Notes: generated by a model from the sequence alone, not told the origin. 64,000 bases of DNA from Oasisia sp. SBJ-2009 (GCA_964017155.1 OZ024862.1:42347807-42411806), one strand, 5' to 3'; shown: positions 24,430-39,140, numbered from the stretch's first letter. Translations and numbers: made by a program.

Positions 24430-25800
24430 TCATCCTCTCATGTTCACACGACTGCATATGTATAAGTTATGTTGTAATCGTGACCGGCGTGATGATGGTG
24501 ATTGCATCGCCCCGTCACCAAGCACGTATCGTGGGCGCGGATGTGTCACAAAGCATGAGCGCTCGCTGTTAAAGCAATTATTCAACGTCATCAGTCGTAA
24601 ACATCTGAGATAAAACACGACCTAGCCAAGCGACAACACTATGCCGACTGCACATTCAACATCCAACAGATGCGTTAATACACTACATCAACGTACCACA
24701 GTAGCTCCATTACAAGATGACTCCAAAATAACTGTCTATATTTCAAAATATCGTAAGCCCCCATTTTCAATACCACGTGGGATTTGATCGTCACTCCCAA
24801 ACGCCAGAAATGGTGTGCTCTTCCTATTTTTTTTATAACAAAATCGTGCTCCTCTGTGAAGTCCATATGTCCTAAGCGACTAAATAGCGAGTCAGTCACT
24901 CATCAGTGGCGAAGGCCCGTAAGCCCGTAAGTCCGTACGCCCTACCGATTGTTCGGGACAAGATGAAGGGCTCCGGACACAATCTCTCCGATCGTCAGCA
25001 CAATTGGCTTGCGAGACAACAGATAAGTGTATTGACAGTATCACCTGTCGCTAAACCGTCCTGCCTGTGACAGGTGACACGTACAGTGTTCGTCGCACTG
25101 TCAGATGTGGTCGTGACGCCGCGAGCAGGCTCCACGTGGTTCCTCGAACACGTGGTCACACCGGCGTGTCGACGACGTACATGGGTACTTGAGCGTGGCG
25201 TGACCGGATAAACCCACTGCGTGCGTCACGACGACGTCTGGGTCTGCTTCACGCCTTATTACCTAGACAGACAGCCGCAGGATACCGCTGTCGAAATCAC
25301 GAGTTGTCTATGTTGTACGCACGTGGCGGATGGTAACACCCACGTACAGAGCGAAAAGCCGAGAGTTCTACTCTGGATATGCATTGTAGAATGGCTAAAC
25401 TGTGTAACTCTACTTTACTTTTTATCGTGTTTTTATTACTCAAAACAACTTTTCAGCAACGTTTGACACCATCCTTCTACACGCATGCCCCCTATGGTAT
25501 TTTATTTATTTTCTAGCAATACAATCTCAAACGTTGCTTTCTTCTGAATAGAGGATATGAGACTCGCAGCAATACTGTTCCTCGATTTATGGAGAGAAAA
25601 AGAGTTTAAATACGCCCATATAATATGTTCCTGCTGATTCACAAAGACAACTATCGGTGTGACTAATTTGGAAATCTCGGCCAATTACACGTCCCATCAG
25701 CCATAAACCCACCCGTTTACTTCTGCGGTTATCCTTTCACCAGTATTTACAGCCAGCAGACAACTATTAACTAAATTACTCGATGTTCACACGCCATACA
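24430..25800 (+). other. Intergenic, nothing recognised
   Basis: Short chance frames only; no repeat or RNA gene recognised. Confidence 0.5.
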
Positions 25801-25884
25801 TACACAACGTACTGGCAGACGACAGGCGAATGCCAACAGGTGGATTTTATGCACTAGCTTACCTTGACCCCTCCCCCAACCCAC

Positions 25885-25945
25885 AGCTACCCCACCCCAC
25901 CCCACCCCACCCCACAGCTACCCCACCCCACCCCACCCCACCCCG
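25885..25945 (+). repeat. CCCCA-rich short tandem repeats
   Basis: Two blocks of (CCCCA)n separated by CAGCTA, pyrimidine-rich on this strand. Confidence 0.85.
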
Positions 25946-26652
25946 CACACCGTTTACACTACTTGACCTTATATCGTGGACACATAAGCCGGACACTATC
26001 TGTCTCTCGAGCTGGCGCGATCGTTCCCCACACAAACACCAAGGGGTATTTTACACGCGGCTCCTTAGAAAGTCTTTGTCCGTGGGTTTTAAGCGGAAGT
26101 CGACGATTCACTTGGCTGTTGTTTTCCCGCCTAAGGCGACTCCCTTTGAACGCGTGACTGTCGTCTGCTGTCGGGGGGCTTTTTCTAAGAAACCCCGTTG
26201 TTCCCCTTGGCAAGTTAAACAAAACAGCACGCTATTTCAAGTTACATTTTACATTACAACGGCTTCACTCGGGGTTTAAAAATATGGATTCTGGCGCGGG
26301 GCGGTAAGATTAAAAAACGTAGAACCAAAATAAATAGGGACATGCGGTGGTCTACCGACGAATAGTGTGGATTATTGTTGCTGTTTGCGTTGTTGGCCGT
26401 GGCCGTGGGGCGATGGTGGTGGTGATGGTGGTGGTGGTACTGTTCCTTTTTCTTCAACTTCGCATTTGTTAACTGTTTTCACTGTTTGCCAGATCCTGTA
26501 CGTCACGTTACGTCAGAGCGAAAGTGAGTCATAAGTGCTGAAGGTCACCTGTCTGCGGTATGACGCGCCAAACACGTGACACTGACACTGCGACGTGACA
26601 GTGCTGGTGTCTGCGACTGGCTTAGAATGTGTACAGTGGCAATGTTTGTAGA

Positions 26653-26965
26653 AAGCAGTGGCTCGGGGGTAGAGCTTCGGACTCTCGACTAGGAGGACCC
26701 GGGTTCGAATTCTGGGCTGCGGTGTTAAAACCTTGGGCAAGTTTTGTTCACTCTACATTTCTCCAGTTCACTCAGCTGTATAAATGAGTATATCTGGCTA
26801 TAGACAGTGGTGGATATGTGTCCGAGCGCATTAATTGTAGCATGTGGCTGGATGCTTCCCAGAGAAGTGAAGTAGAGACGGTGCTTGATTGAACAAGTCT
26901 GTCAGGAAAGGGAAGTATAAACCGCTTTGACAAGTCCTGAGGACTGGATATTGCGCTGTCTATTT
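26653..26965 (+). mobile_element. tRNA-headed SINE, family A, copy 2
   Basis: A box TGGCTCGGGGGTAGAGC, B box GGTTCGAATTC, then the same body as the copy at 4109 (GGATGCTTCCCAGAGAAG). It is immediately followed by a second, different SINE. Confidence 0.88.
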
Positions 26966-26967
26966 TT

Positions 26968-27210
26968 AGAATGGTTGGGAGCGCTGGTCGCGCGGTAAAG
27001 CGCCGGACTGTCAATCGAGGGGACGGTGGTTCAATCCCACCTACCGCCGTTTCGAAACTTAGGCAATTTGCGTTCATCCCACATTTGCCTGTGTCTTTCA
27101 GAAGAGATACCAAACATCTGTGGTCCCTCCTGTCTGCTGTCTATGGGGAAGTAAATGATCCTACCTGTAGTGGACTCACTCGTTCTAGAGAAGAACAACT
27201 CTAAACAAAT
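26968..27210 (+). mobile_element. tRNA-headed SINE, family B
   Basis: The head resembles a tRNA: GAGCGCTGGTCGCGCGGTAA (A box region), a GTC-type anticodon loop, and B box GGTTCAATCCC. The body (GTGTCTTTCAGAAGAGATAC, GGTCCCTCCTGTCTGCTG) is unlike family A. The head lacks a good acceptor stem and is followed by non-tRNA sequence, so it is not a working tRNA gene. Confidence 0.75.
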
Positions 27211-27214
27211 CCAA

Positions 27215-27895
27215 CGACAGTAATGGTCAGCAAGTTAACCGGTGGTTATTAATGGAAGAAGAAGAGGGGCGCGTGGGTAATCCGCTACCGTTTTGCCCCG
27301 GGCCCAATCCATTCGTTCTGATTAGTGTTGTCCGGTTTCATGTTAACATTATCATGTCCACGGATAGGAGTTTGCCAGTGAACGGTCGAGATTGTTGCAG
27401 TCCACGAACACGCATACCTACACACATATTACAACTAAGCAACTTTGCCCCTTGATCTTTTACTATTTTTTTCGAGCCACATAATAGAACCTATCTGACG
27501 TTTTATCTGTCACACTGGCTAATGCCTCTGTCACACGAGCTAACGCCACACCTCAATTGTGTTCGTCTTTATATGCGCTGTTACTTAGAAAGTCTTTGTT
27601 ATTCAAAACAAAAAAATTCAAAACGGATGTCGTCCTTCGCGTATTGTTTACACAGAGCCACGCATTTGAATGTTTTAGTATAGAATGTCACCAGGCGGCC
27701 TTTCCAGAGATTTCGTCAAGCTGCGAGGGGGCTGCATGTTTTCTTATTGTTAGCTATGCAGGTCGAAATTATCATACTAGAAATCCACACTTTACTATGA
27801 CGTAAGTAGAACAGTGTTACACATAGGCGCATAAAATAACCAGGCAGTTGATCAATGTGAGCCTTGTCATCTTTTTGCAGTGGTACTGTGATAAA
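27215..27895 (+). other. Intergenic, nothing recognised
   Basis: No supported gene, repeat or RNA. Confidence 0.5.
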
Positions 27896-27900
27896 AACGT

Positions 27901-28212
27901 AAGTTCTTATAGAGCGCAATATCCAATCCTTAGGATTGCTCAAAGCGCTTTACACTTCAACAACCAGTTCAATCAGACACCATCTCAACTTCTCTGGGAA
28001 GCATCCACCCATATGATATAATTAATGCGCGAAGGCTGTTCGTACATATCCACCACTGTCTACAGCCAGGTACTCATTTGTACAACTGAGTGAACTGGAG
28101 CAATGTAGAGTGAAACAACTTGCCCAAGGTTTTAACACCACAGCACAGGATTCGAACCAGGGTCTTCTTAGTCAAAAGTCAGAAGCTCTACCCCTGAGCC
28201 ACTGCGCTCTAA
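27901..28212 (-). mobile_element. tRNA-headed SINE, family A, copy 3 (reverse)
   Basis: Reverse-complement copy of the family A element. The pol III head lies at the 28212 end (GGTTCGAATCC complement near 28150) and the tail, AGTTCTTATAGAGCGC, at the 27901 end. Confidence 0.88.
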
Positions 28213-28214
28213 AA

Positions 28215-29525
28215 AAACCTTGCCACTGGTGTCGGAACGTGTATGGTGAAAATGTATTTGTCGCGGGCCTGAAATTTGAAATGACAAGAAACCTTCAATT
28301 GCTCTCCCTTGAGGCTATCTAGAAACTACGTTGAGGTTCTCCAAAAACATCGAATTGTACTCCTTTGATGGTCGGCAAAACAATTTCAGGCTCTTCAAAA
28401 ATCTCCAGTTGCACCCTTTGAGTCCTCAATGAACACACTGACGCCCTCAGAAATCTCCAATTGCACCCATTCAGTCTCACCAAACACTCTTCATACTCAC
28501 GAAATACATAATAAAATTGCACCCTAAAATCAACTAAATTATGTTTCCAAGCCCCGCACACTTGAATTTTGCGTGACTTCAATTGTTGTCGCAATGGAAA
28601 TATTCCGATAGCCTGATCAGAGATAAGACAATACAAACGAGCAAGTCCTGCTGTGCTGGTATTTCACAAATCACGGTTCATCTTGTTTGGCTCTCCGTAC
28701 CCCGACACTCACTGACCTGTCTCTCGATAAATATCCTCAAATGGTTGTCCCTGCTACATGAACCAACATGCCATTGGTGCTCTTTGACATTTACGTACGT
28801 AACACGTTAAAAACGCGGCGTCAACAAGATGGATCGGACGCCAAAAAACTGCAGCCACACGACAGTAAGTGTCTGCGTTTGTACAAACACGAACAGTCAA
28901 GTACTAGAGGAAAACTGTTCCACCGTAGCGGTGACCTCGGTGACAGGGTGTACCCCGGGGTGTGCGATAATACGTGTGTTAAGACTGGGGCGATAATACG
29001 ATTATTGCAATAAGACCGACCTACAGCGCGTGTACCTGCCAAACTATTGTCCGATCCGTCAAATAAAATCGTCAAACGATCGTACACAAATTGCAGGCTA
29101 ACTAACTAATGCACAGTTTGTTGTTTTGGTATACAGTGCCACAATTATACCTCATCTAATCAGTTGTTTCGATGTCAAGTTATGGAGCCCTAGGTCTAGG
29201 CATGTTCAAAATGATAGGCCGGCCCTAACACTAGACATATTAGACGCCTTTTATTCTTTAACAGTGCTATGTGTTTACAGTACGAAATAGTAGGCCCTAC
29301 GAAACGATTATCTAGCAGACCAATAAATAATCTCTCTAACTTGTAGGGCGTAAATGTGGGTTTTACTTATTTTAGGACATTACTATTATTGCAGTATCAT
29401 GTTTTGTACGGATATAACTTTTTATTAAATGTTACTCTGGTACTAGTGGAGTAACTTACACGTATTCCATCAGACATGTACTCTGGTGCTAGTGGCGATG
29501 GTAGGAGAGGTGAGGGTTGTACCTG
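28215..29525 (+). other. Intergenic with degenerate repeats
   Basis: 28300-28500 holds three or four loose tandem phrases like AAAATCTCCAGTTGCACCC; related phrases occur near 23780 and 55230. The remainder shows nothing recognisable. Confidence 0.5.
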
Positions 29526-29530
29526 AAGCC

Positions 29531-30462
<932 letters not shown>

Positions 30463-30464
30463 CA

Positions 30465-32095
30465 CATATACATATATCATCCTATTACATCACTGTAGAA
30501 TTACGATTAGAATTAATAGAACACGTATTATGTTTGGTCGTGGTCTCAGAAGCGCCACTCCGTGTATTTTTCGTATCCTGCCACTGCCGCAAAGTCATTA
30601 TAAATTCTAAATGGGCACTGGCGGAGAGTTAAGTGTACCTATTATCTCTGTGTAGACTAGACAACGTCGTTGCTGTTTACGCCATATAAAATGCAACGCA
30701 TGTAAAGAATATTAGAACAAATGCAACATAGTGCCAACTAAGACTTAGTGTTATTGCATTTCTGGGCATTTTTACATACATTTTACACATGTGTTGTTCT
30801 TTACTAATTTATATCGATATCTGAGCAAACATTATGCTTAGCTGTTTATCAATAATTGAAATTAAGACGTGGAGACACAAACAAATGTTTATGTCAATAT
30901 GTAAATTACAGATGGTTGTTTAGATATGTATTATCTTGATTTCAATGGGATCCACAATGTTCTGTGGTGCTATGAATGGAAGATGTCGCTGCTCTTTAAT
31001 TATTTATGACGCCTATAGGTCGGCGTGACACTGACGCTGTTTACGCGAGACATTGATCGGCCACCAGATATGAGCACGGTGTTGCGATATGTTGAGTGGG
31101 CCTACACAGCCTACAAGGTTTAGCGCGTCGGGCGTCGAACGTTTAGCGCGTCGGACGTGTTGCCATGGAAGCCACGAGTACCGCGTATACCCCCGTAGCG
31201 CAAAAACGGCTGCACAGATAAGACTCCAGCCGTCAGTCCAGGCGAATAGCTGCCGTGGGCGCACAGATTGGCCGGCGGCATACCGAGGTAGCGACATGTG
31301 CCGCGGACGTAATGTTCTAGTTTACCTAAATAGACCCTGAATGCCATTGCGAGGCGCTCTAGTAGGGTCTAGTCCCACCCACGTTCTCGCTGTAACACCT
31401 GGGCACATCTGGCAGTGGCTGTCGGTTCTCGCCTGAGTTGTAGCCGAGCTAACAAGGTGAATGGGGCTCCCTAAAATATAAAAACAGGTGCAAGGCGGCA
31501 GTCTAGTATTCCGCCGTAGGTACTAGGTAGGGTACACGGGTGTCTTTTTGCTATCAGCTAGTGTTTTTTACATATCGTGTTTCTAACAAGAACTACAAGA
31601 AGTATGGTCCGGAAATTGTCTGCAGAAGGCTCGACAGTAAATCGTTGTCCCATGTTGTTTTATTATTAACTTATACAAAATAAATACGTAATTGTTTAAA
31701 CAAATGTAACGCTCCTTTGAATTGTTTTGCTCACAAAGACGGTTCCATTAAGTCCAGATTACCTATTGCGAAACCCCTTAGTACTGCTTGCGGGCACCGC
31801 CAGAGGAATAAATGTTGTATAAGCAAGACAGGCCCTTTGACTTTATGGTCACTCACGCGATGACCGTCATTGGCCCCGAGGGGGTCAGTGACTCCGGCTG
31901 ACCCGACACGTGTCGAGGTGGCCTCGTGTTTCACACAGACGGCCATTATGAGCACCTGTCCGCGGCCGGTTATTTTACACTTGCTTCTTCCTGTCACGCA
32001 TCAGCCTCGCCTCGATCGATAGACCCGGCCTATATCGATAAACACGTCTAAAGGTTCCGTCTTTTGCTGAGCTAATGAAAACATGGCCTATGCAC
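30465..32095 (+). other. Intergenic, nothing recognised
   Basis: No gene supported. A G+C-richer patch around 31020-31500 has open frames in several frames but no domain or splice logic. Confidence 0.5.
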
Positions 32096-32097
32096 GA

Positions 32098-32168
32098 CAC
32101 GTGTGTGCGTGCGTGCGTGCGTGTGTGCGCGCGTGAGCGAGTGAGTGTGCGTGTGTGTGCGTGCGTGT

Positions 32169-32241
<73 letters not shown>

Positions 32242-32355
32242 TTAGTGTTTTTGTGTTTGTGTGTGTTTGTGTGTGTTTGTGTGTGTGTGCGTGCGTGTGT
32301 GCGTGCGTGTGCGTGCGTGTGTGTGCGCGCGCATGTGAGTGAGTGTGTGTGTGAT
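32098..32355 (+). repeat. GT-rich microsatellite
   Basis: An imperfect (GT)n tract with interspersed GC and TTT interruptions; the pure (GT)n section is about 32177-32238. Confidence 0.95.
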
Positions 32356-32359
32356 GTTG

Positions 32360-35300
32360 ACCTTTCAACTTCTCCCCACTTTTAGGGGGGAAATTTCTCA
32401 CATGCCACTAGTGTTGTGGTCAAACATCCCACCTCTCGATGATTTCGTAAGGATCCGTCCCTCGGTTTTGTAAGGGTCCGTTTCTCACCAATTCAAACGT
32501 CCACATATTTTAAGGTCTGGCCTCCCTCGGCTCACTTTCTCTCGTTAACACAGTCTTGCTTTTGCCAAACGAACTTCACTAGCAGACAGACGAGCCCTTA
32601 TCGATTCCACATTACCTCCAGAAAGCAGGTCAACCACACATGCTCTAGGCACGGCCAGTTGTACCCAGTGTCACTCCTGTCAACCGTCTCGATACACAGT
32701 TCGGAGATTTTGGCAAAACAAATACGTGTGTCGTTTTTTAGATAGTGTAAATATTAAGCTGTATTGACAAACCGCAGGTGTATGTGAATGTCAATACGAA
32801 GCGAGACAAACATGTTTGAACGTATGGTAACACAACCATCTATCAATTTGACAAAAACATACAACTAACAAATTAAATGGTTTGCCGAAGTGTTTATAGA
32901 GAACTATCGCTGGCCCGTTGAGCCAAGAGCAAATACTCGACAGAACAAACACGCGAACAGAACTGTGTTACTCCGCCGAAGCTGGAGCAGACACATCCGG
33001 CATAATGCATAATTATGGTAACGTATACACTCGGCTTTACAGTGTATATTACACACCCACGTTTGTAAAATAATATCGGTAAACATGAGTGGCAATATCC
33101 TGCTACTACCAGTCACAATGCATTCCCACTTAAATTGTGCGGCATAATTTTTATAATAGCGATGTGCACGTTTTACGGTGGCAGTGCAATTATGTTAAGT
33201 AATTTGTCATACAATAATAAAATGTAGGGCCAACTGACTACGGTCTGACGATTGTGTTAATGAATAATTAAACATACCGAATAACTTAATTCGTCAGTAA
33301 TAACGCGCGCATAATACGTACGGTGTATTGAGAAAGATTGTAATCTTTCACGGTACAAATTTGTGCTATAAATAACGGTAATTTGTTGTCTGTAGACCAT
33401 GTTGTTGCGGTGGCGTATATGTCAGCTACGTTTGGGATCGCTTCATGTGTCGACTCTAGGCATTCTAATGTATGAATGCAACGCGAGCTGTGCGCTCGGT
33501 CAAAGTGTCACTGGCGATAAACCAGGATGTTGTCCTTGTAGCAAGGACGAGCTGATAAAGCTCATTAGGCCAAAGGATGAAAATGCAAGTGGAGAAGAGC
33601 ACTGCTTACAATATCTCGTTTCTGTCCCTGTTCAACGACGCGCTCGCTTTCTCTGTCTCGCTCGGTCTATAGGTGGCTGATAATACGGGAGTAACTTGTT
33701 TACTCCGACATATGCGTCTTCGTGATAATGACTGTGTTTATACGCTACAAATATGTGGTGACGGTTATTTGACACTGGCACGAATTGTGGGTGACCGAGA
33801 TGAAGTCATGTCACTTGTCTGGTCACCCTGACAGAACTAAGTTACTTGTATATAAAACAAGACTTGTAAAAATATAAATAGAACAGTACTGCCTGCTTGC
33901 AGTGTAATATAACCGACCGGCTGTGTTTCTTTTACGTGTTTCAGTTACGCGACTTAATCGATGACTTCGTAATTCGGACGAGTGAAATGATTTCGTCTCG
34001 GTCACCCACGCACTCACGCACTCATATACATCAGTGTAAATTGCATTTTCAGTGGATTTTATGTGGGTAAGAAGGGCGTGAATACTGCGATAAATCAGTA
34101 ACACGCTATATATATGACTGGCTCGTCTAAATCCTAAGTGGTGTGTTTGAAGATGATAATATTTATGTTGTATTATCAAAGCGGAGGTGGTTCGTCTGTT
34201 CTATGCATTGATGAACGAATTGTATTTGTAAAACACAATTTCTGTTGGACGCATACCGCGGGAAATTGCTTTTGCCGTACAATTATACAATCACATACTT
34301 TGTAGATAATAATAATATTATTATTATTGTTACTGGGTTAGAAAATATGCCTGATTGGTCTAGGTGAAAATCGAATTACTCATCTATACCTCCGTAACGT
34401 TATTTCATTTGCTCGTAATTTTACAGAATCGTTTTGAGAAATACAAGCGAAGAAAGAAGCCTGGTGGTGGTTATGAAGGAGAAGAGGGGCAAGGGATAGA
34501 GACAGGAAGAAAGAGACACAGGAGAGAGGGTACGAGAAACCCGTAGAACAGGCAGAATGGAGATGATGTTGACGTGGGATAAAGACCAAAGACGCGTTAG
34601 AATATATAGATACGACACAAGAAGATAAAAGCCCGACAGTTGTCAGATTAGGGAGAAGACCTATGAACAAAACTTCAGGAAGTTTATGAAAAGGTAATTT
34701 GACTTTAATAGGATCCTTCATCGAGAAAGAAACTAATAATGTCACAAACAGACATTGGGATTGAATTCTCAGTGGAACAGAAAACCAGGAACACCATCTA
34801 TCAGATTACGCCTTTTGGAAATATAACTCAGTTAGGAACAGAACAAGTTGGGAAAGTGCGATCCAGTTTGAGCGAGGTGGATTAAGCATGCGAGTAAGTA
34901 CGTCCCTCAGTAATTAAGTACGACACGAAATAAGTTATACCATGTGCGGTTCAGTTTTATTTGTACTATTCGCATAAACAATAGTCGGTCAATAAATGCA
35001 GTGCAAATGTATATACATAGTAAAATTATGATACAGTTATGGCACGCGATTCACGCTAAACAATAGAATACCCACAAGTTATAATATACTCAAACATAAC
35101 ACGCCACCGTATAGTGCATTTAATCGACGTAACAATATAGCACATTGAGAAAACACGTAAAAAACACATTACGTCACACACCGTTATAGAATTGCCTAAA
35201 TGTGACGTAATTTACCAGAAAACTGGTATACACCATCTATGTAAAATATACGGTTGGCAAATTATGACAATACAGTGCACTATCACCGATCCTATCTACA

Positions 35301-37410
35301 GGGAAATCTAAAACACGCGCTTGGCGTGATAATAATTATACATCACCGGGCTGTCATCCGAAGCGACCTGTACGCACCGTTAAGTATGCGTGGGTCTTAA
35401 TAACTGGTCGAATAAACGACCAATTAACTAACGAACGAAGTAATTTAAAAAACCTATCTACCTGACAAGACATTTACCACACTAGTCAAGTACAGAACGA
35501 TTATATTTTAACTAATAAAATGATCACTTATGCGTTAAATTGATCAGTTTACTAGTTAACATAAATCGACTGGAGACCCTAGCTACCAGCTACACATAAG
35601 GAGACGTTCAAATCACCGGGAATCATCATCCTATATTGGTAGTACTCGCGTACTGAGACTGGCTGTTGGCCAGCTTTGCATAGATGAACATTAACATACG
35701 TTATCTGTTAGACACGTCCCGTATATACAACACACGGGATTTCTCGGAACACCACTCAGACATTCTGTACGCATATACTAGGTGTAATCAATTTGATTAG
35801 CCATGCTAGACGTAACCGACGTCTGGCACCGGAAGAGCACGAGTGACGAGCATCGTTACACAAGAGCATCGTTACACAACGCAGTGGAATGACGTCAGGC
35901 TCACTGATCGATGAACGCAGATTTTTTCTCTCTGATCTAACACAACCACACTGCATTTAATATGCAGAAATCTGCCCTAAGCGCTAGTAGATCATCAAAA
36001 ATGATCATGTTTCCAACTAAACGTATCGATTATACCCGCGCTGTAGCGACTTTTTGACGTAGCAATCGATGGAAGAGCTACATTATTAATTGCCTGATTC
36101 GCCAGCCCGCTGCTGTGCTATTCTTTTGCAATGGCACCTGCTGTGAAAGCCACGCCTGAGTACATTTGGTAGTGCAGCAGAGTACCGGTAAAAACACCGG
36201 TTGTTATATACTAAGGCCACGCTCGCACAAACAAAGATTTTACCGCCACTGCCCCCATCAAGCGCTGTCAATCAACCCCCGCACACCGCGGTACGCTTGC
36301 CGTCACTATGGCAACCAGAGGCGAGGCCACGCCCCCTCCGCTTGCGGGGACACAATGTGATGTGATGCCTTTTGACAGATCTTTATAGATACCGCATTCC
36401 AACGCGGATGTAACTTTACCCCGAAACGGGTTGTTATTGTCGTACGTACGCTTGACTCAGTTTGGTTTAGGGGATGGGCTAGGGTGACGACCGTGAATGA
36501 CAGCGCCTGAGGCATGGATGCCTCAAATGTATAGCTGAATAGCTGATTACAGCCAACTGCCCCATGGCTTGAGTACTAGGCTAGACCAGGGTCAGCCGTC
36601 TCCATTACACACACACGCGCGTGACCTTACCAGGTGAATACTCAGACGGCACTGACCGGCCGCGCCGATTATCCATCAACACAGAACGGATTATGTGTAG
36701 CGCATAATGCGACCGAGGAATGATGAAGCAGCGTGAACCAGTGGTAGTTTTTGCGTCAGTCGCCATCTCGTTTACATGTCGTATTCACCACACCACTGTC
36801 TGTTGTCAGTGGCAACGACCGCCTGTCGTTGATTACACTTCAGCGGTAGGATCATTTTACCGCAATTTGAAACGGAAATATTACGTCAACTGGCACACAT
36901 TCGATATAGCTTCCCAGTGACGTCCACGACATGTTTTTGAATTTTGAATAAAGCTCTCATCCGCCATTCCAAACAGGCAAACATAAACGTATCCGTGTTC
37001 CTAATTCAAGACCTATTATTATGCCTTCACCCTGATATAAGGTTAATAGCTAAACGACCAATTTATGCGGTACTGTAGAGTATGAATTATTAACTACATA
37101 CAGGAAACAACCAACCTGAAAGGCACAGCCTACGCGTACACCTGTTGTAAAATATCACATACACCTGCCATTTTCGACCGACTTGTACAGATATGTAAAC
37201 ACACACAGTTGGTACTGCAGCTGCTTAAAAAAACCTTACCAATCTTGCCCATAGCACACTCGCTCGCTGGGCCGCCTTTTATAGTATAGCATGGTGTTGA
37301 AAATAGCAGCTCTTTTTCTTTTGCTGGGGCGAGTTCTTTCACACTGAACCGTTGTAGAGAAATCTAGTGCTGGCAGATTGCCTACCTATACACAGTGAAT
37401 GAGGACTAGT
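32360..37410 (+). other. Five-kb intergenic region, no gene seen
   Basis: Largest space without features. Open frames stay below about 125 codons and overlap on both strands. I recognise no repeats, RNA genes or promoters. A 93-codon Cys-containing frame at 33399 has no matching domain or splice signal that I can support. Confidence 0.5.
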
Positions 37411-37417
37411 GATTGTC

Positions 37418-39042
37418 TTACTCTAGCACGATGTCGGCGATCATGTCGGCGAACTTCATGCCCTTCTGCTTGGCCTCCTCCGACGTGTCGGCGACGAGAC
37501 CGAGGCAACTGCAGTTGATCTCGCTGAGCAGGAGGTGACGGGATGGGTTACTGCTCGGGATCTGGTCGCCAGTGGGCGCGCCCTCGGCCTCGATACAATC
37601 GACCGACCACCAGTAGGGCACGTCGTCGATCTTCATGATTTCCTTGATGTTCTTCGACCACTGCTCGACGGCGTCAACCATCTTCTTGTGTTCCGTCAGG
37701 TCGAGGATGTTGTAGACGGCGCCGCTGCGCAGCGTCGCCGTGAAGGCCGTCTCGTCGACCGGCTTCTTGTGCACCACCTCGAGGATCTGCAGCGACAAGA
37801 GGAGGTCAGAGGGGGAACCATGTGGAGGACCACGTGGACGGGTTTACACTTTACACACACCATATGTTGCGTAATTTTACCATGTGTTGGTGTATTAAAA
37901 AGTAATGTAAACTAGAGTGCAATACCTATTTGTATAAAACGGTGGGGAGAAACCATAAACTATTGACTCACAGTGTAGATATAATTTACCAATTACGCTT
38001 ATAAAAATATGAACTTGAACTTATCAAATATTTGACTGGTATAATAGCAAATATGTTATATATTTTGGAATTCAGATAACGTAACATTGATAAACGATAT
38101 ACCTATTTTGCTATGATGACAAGTATCGACATAATTATTGTCATTGTTACATTACTCTCATTAGCTTCGTATATGTAGTGACTGTGTTTGTCGACAAAAG
38201 ATCGTGTACAAAGATAGGGTAATAGTTGACTATAAGATTACCAAAGATAGATATTGATCAGTTAGTTGTTAACGCAGACGTACTACTCAGCAATGCTACA
38301 CATGCCTGCACGTAAAAATAAAACCTACTGTAATGACCGACGTTCTACATACCTTGTGTTTGCTCATGAGGAAGCGGAACTCTCCGTCCTTGATGAGGGG
38401 GAGGAAGGACATGCTGATGGCATCCTCCTGCGACAGCTCACAGAACTTGACGAGGAGCTTCTCGCGAGGTAGCACCTCGGTCGTCGACGTATACGCGTCC
38501 GTCATGGCGATCTCGTTGTCTCCCTTGTTCTCGAGCTTCCACACGCCGAGTCCCGTCGACCCGCGCATCATCTTCAGCACCCTCGGCTCGCCTCCCTTCG
38601 GGATGATCTTGTCCATCTCTCCCGTATTCGCCTTCAGGTCGGCGAGCATGTGCAGACGTACGTGACGGTCTCCCATGGCCGAGTCCTTCAGCTCGTACAG
38701 GATCATCTTGCTGCCGAGGCGGTCCATGTGCTCGGGGAGTGGGCCGAACAGCGCGCCCTTCGCGTTCAGGCCGGTCAGCATGGTGACGTACTCGTCGAGG
38801 GACAGCACGGGATAATCCATCGGATTAACGCGTCCCAGGAAGGCGGTGTCGGGGTACTTAGCCAGCAGACTCTCGGCCGTGTCCTTGTTCGTCACGAACA
38901 GCACCTCGGACTCGACTCCCTTCTTCTTGAACGCCTCCACCAGCCACGGGGTATCCTTCCTGTACTTACCCCCGGGGGTAGACGCGTTCTTGTCTTTGGC
39001 CATCTCGACCTCCAGTACGAGAACCCTCTTGAACTTGCCCAT
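37418..39042 (-). CDS. Cj0069-like (DUF6815) ATP-grasp family protein
   Basis: Two exons on the minus strand: 39042-38353 (230 codons) and 37786-37418 (122 codons plus TAA), joined in phase 0 across a 566-bp GTATGT...CTGCAG intron, giving 352 aa. The start is MGKFKRVLVLEVEMA with a good ATCATGG context; the upstream in-frame Met codons lie across the TATA box and 5' UTR. Features: KYRKDTPWLVEAFKKKG (26-42), RVNPMDYP (71-78), LGSK (109-112), VLKMMRGSTGLGVWKLE (155-171), VVHKKP (234-239), SEINCSCLG (318-326). From memory these match the Cj0069/DUF6815 family of bacteria, an ATP-grasp-like fold of unproven substrate. I propose an ATP-dependent ligase-type enzyme in the cytosol, since no signal peptide is seen. 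Codons are strongly G/C-ending, which suggests high expression. It is not arginine kinase or any guanidino kinase. Confidence 0.85.
37787..38352 (-). other. Intron of the Cj0069-like gene
   Basis: A+T-rich, 566 bp, GT/AG on the minus strand. The sharp contrast in base composition with its exons supports the gene model. It shows that the gene is truly in the animal genome and is not bacterial contamination. Confidence 0.85.
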
Positions 39043-39140
39043 GATTGTGCGAACGAACGACAGACGGCGAACGAAGGAAAGAATGATTGAATACAACGAT
39101 TCACTGTGAGTGAACTGGCGCTCACATCGGCCCGGCGCGG

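Noticed and set aside
31013..31347. Overlapping frames of 75-94 codons on both strands
   Set aside because: A G+C-rich patch open in several frames with no domain or regulatory context.
33399..33680. 93-codon Cys-containing frame
   Set aside because: No recognised domain, signal peptide or promoter, and the composition resembles its flanks.
37418..39042. Arginine or other phosphagen kinase
   Set aside because: Considered because such genes are abundant and codon-biased in invertebrates, but none of the guanidino kinase motifs is present. The motifs fit the Cj0069-like ATP-grasp family.
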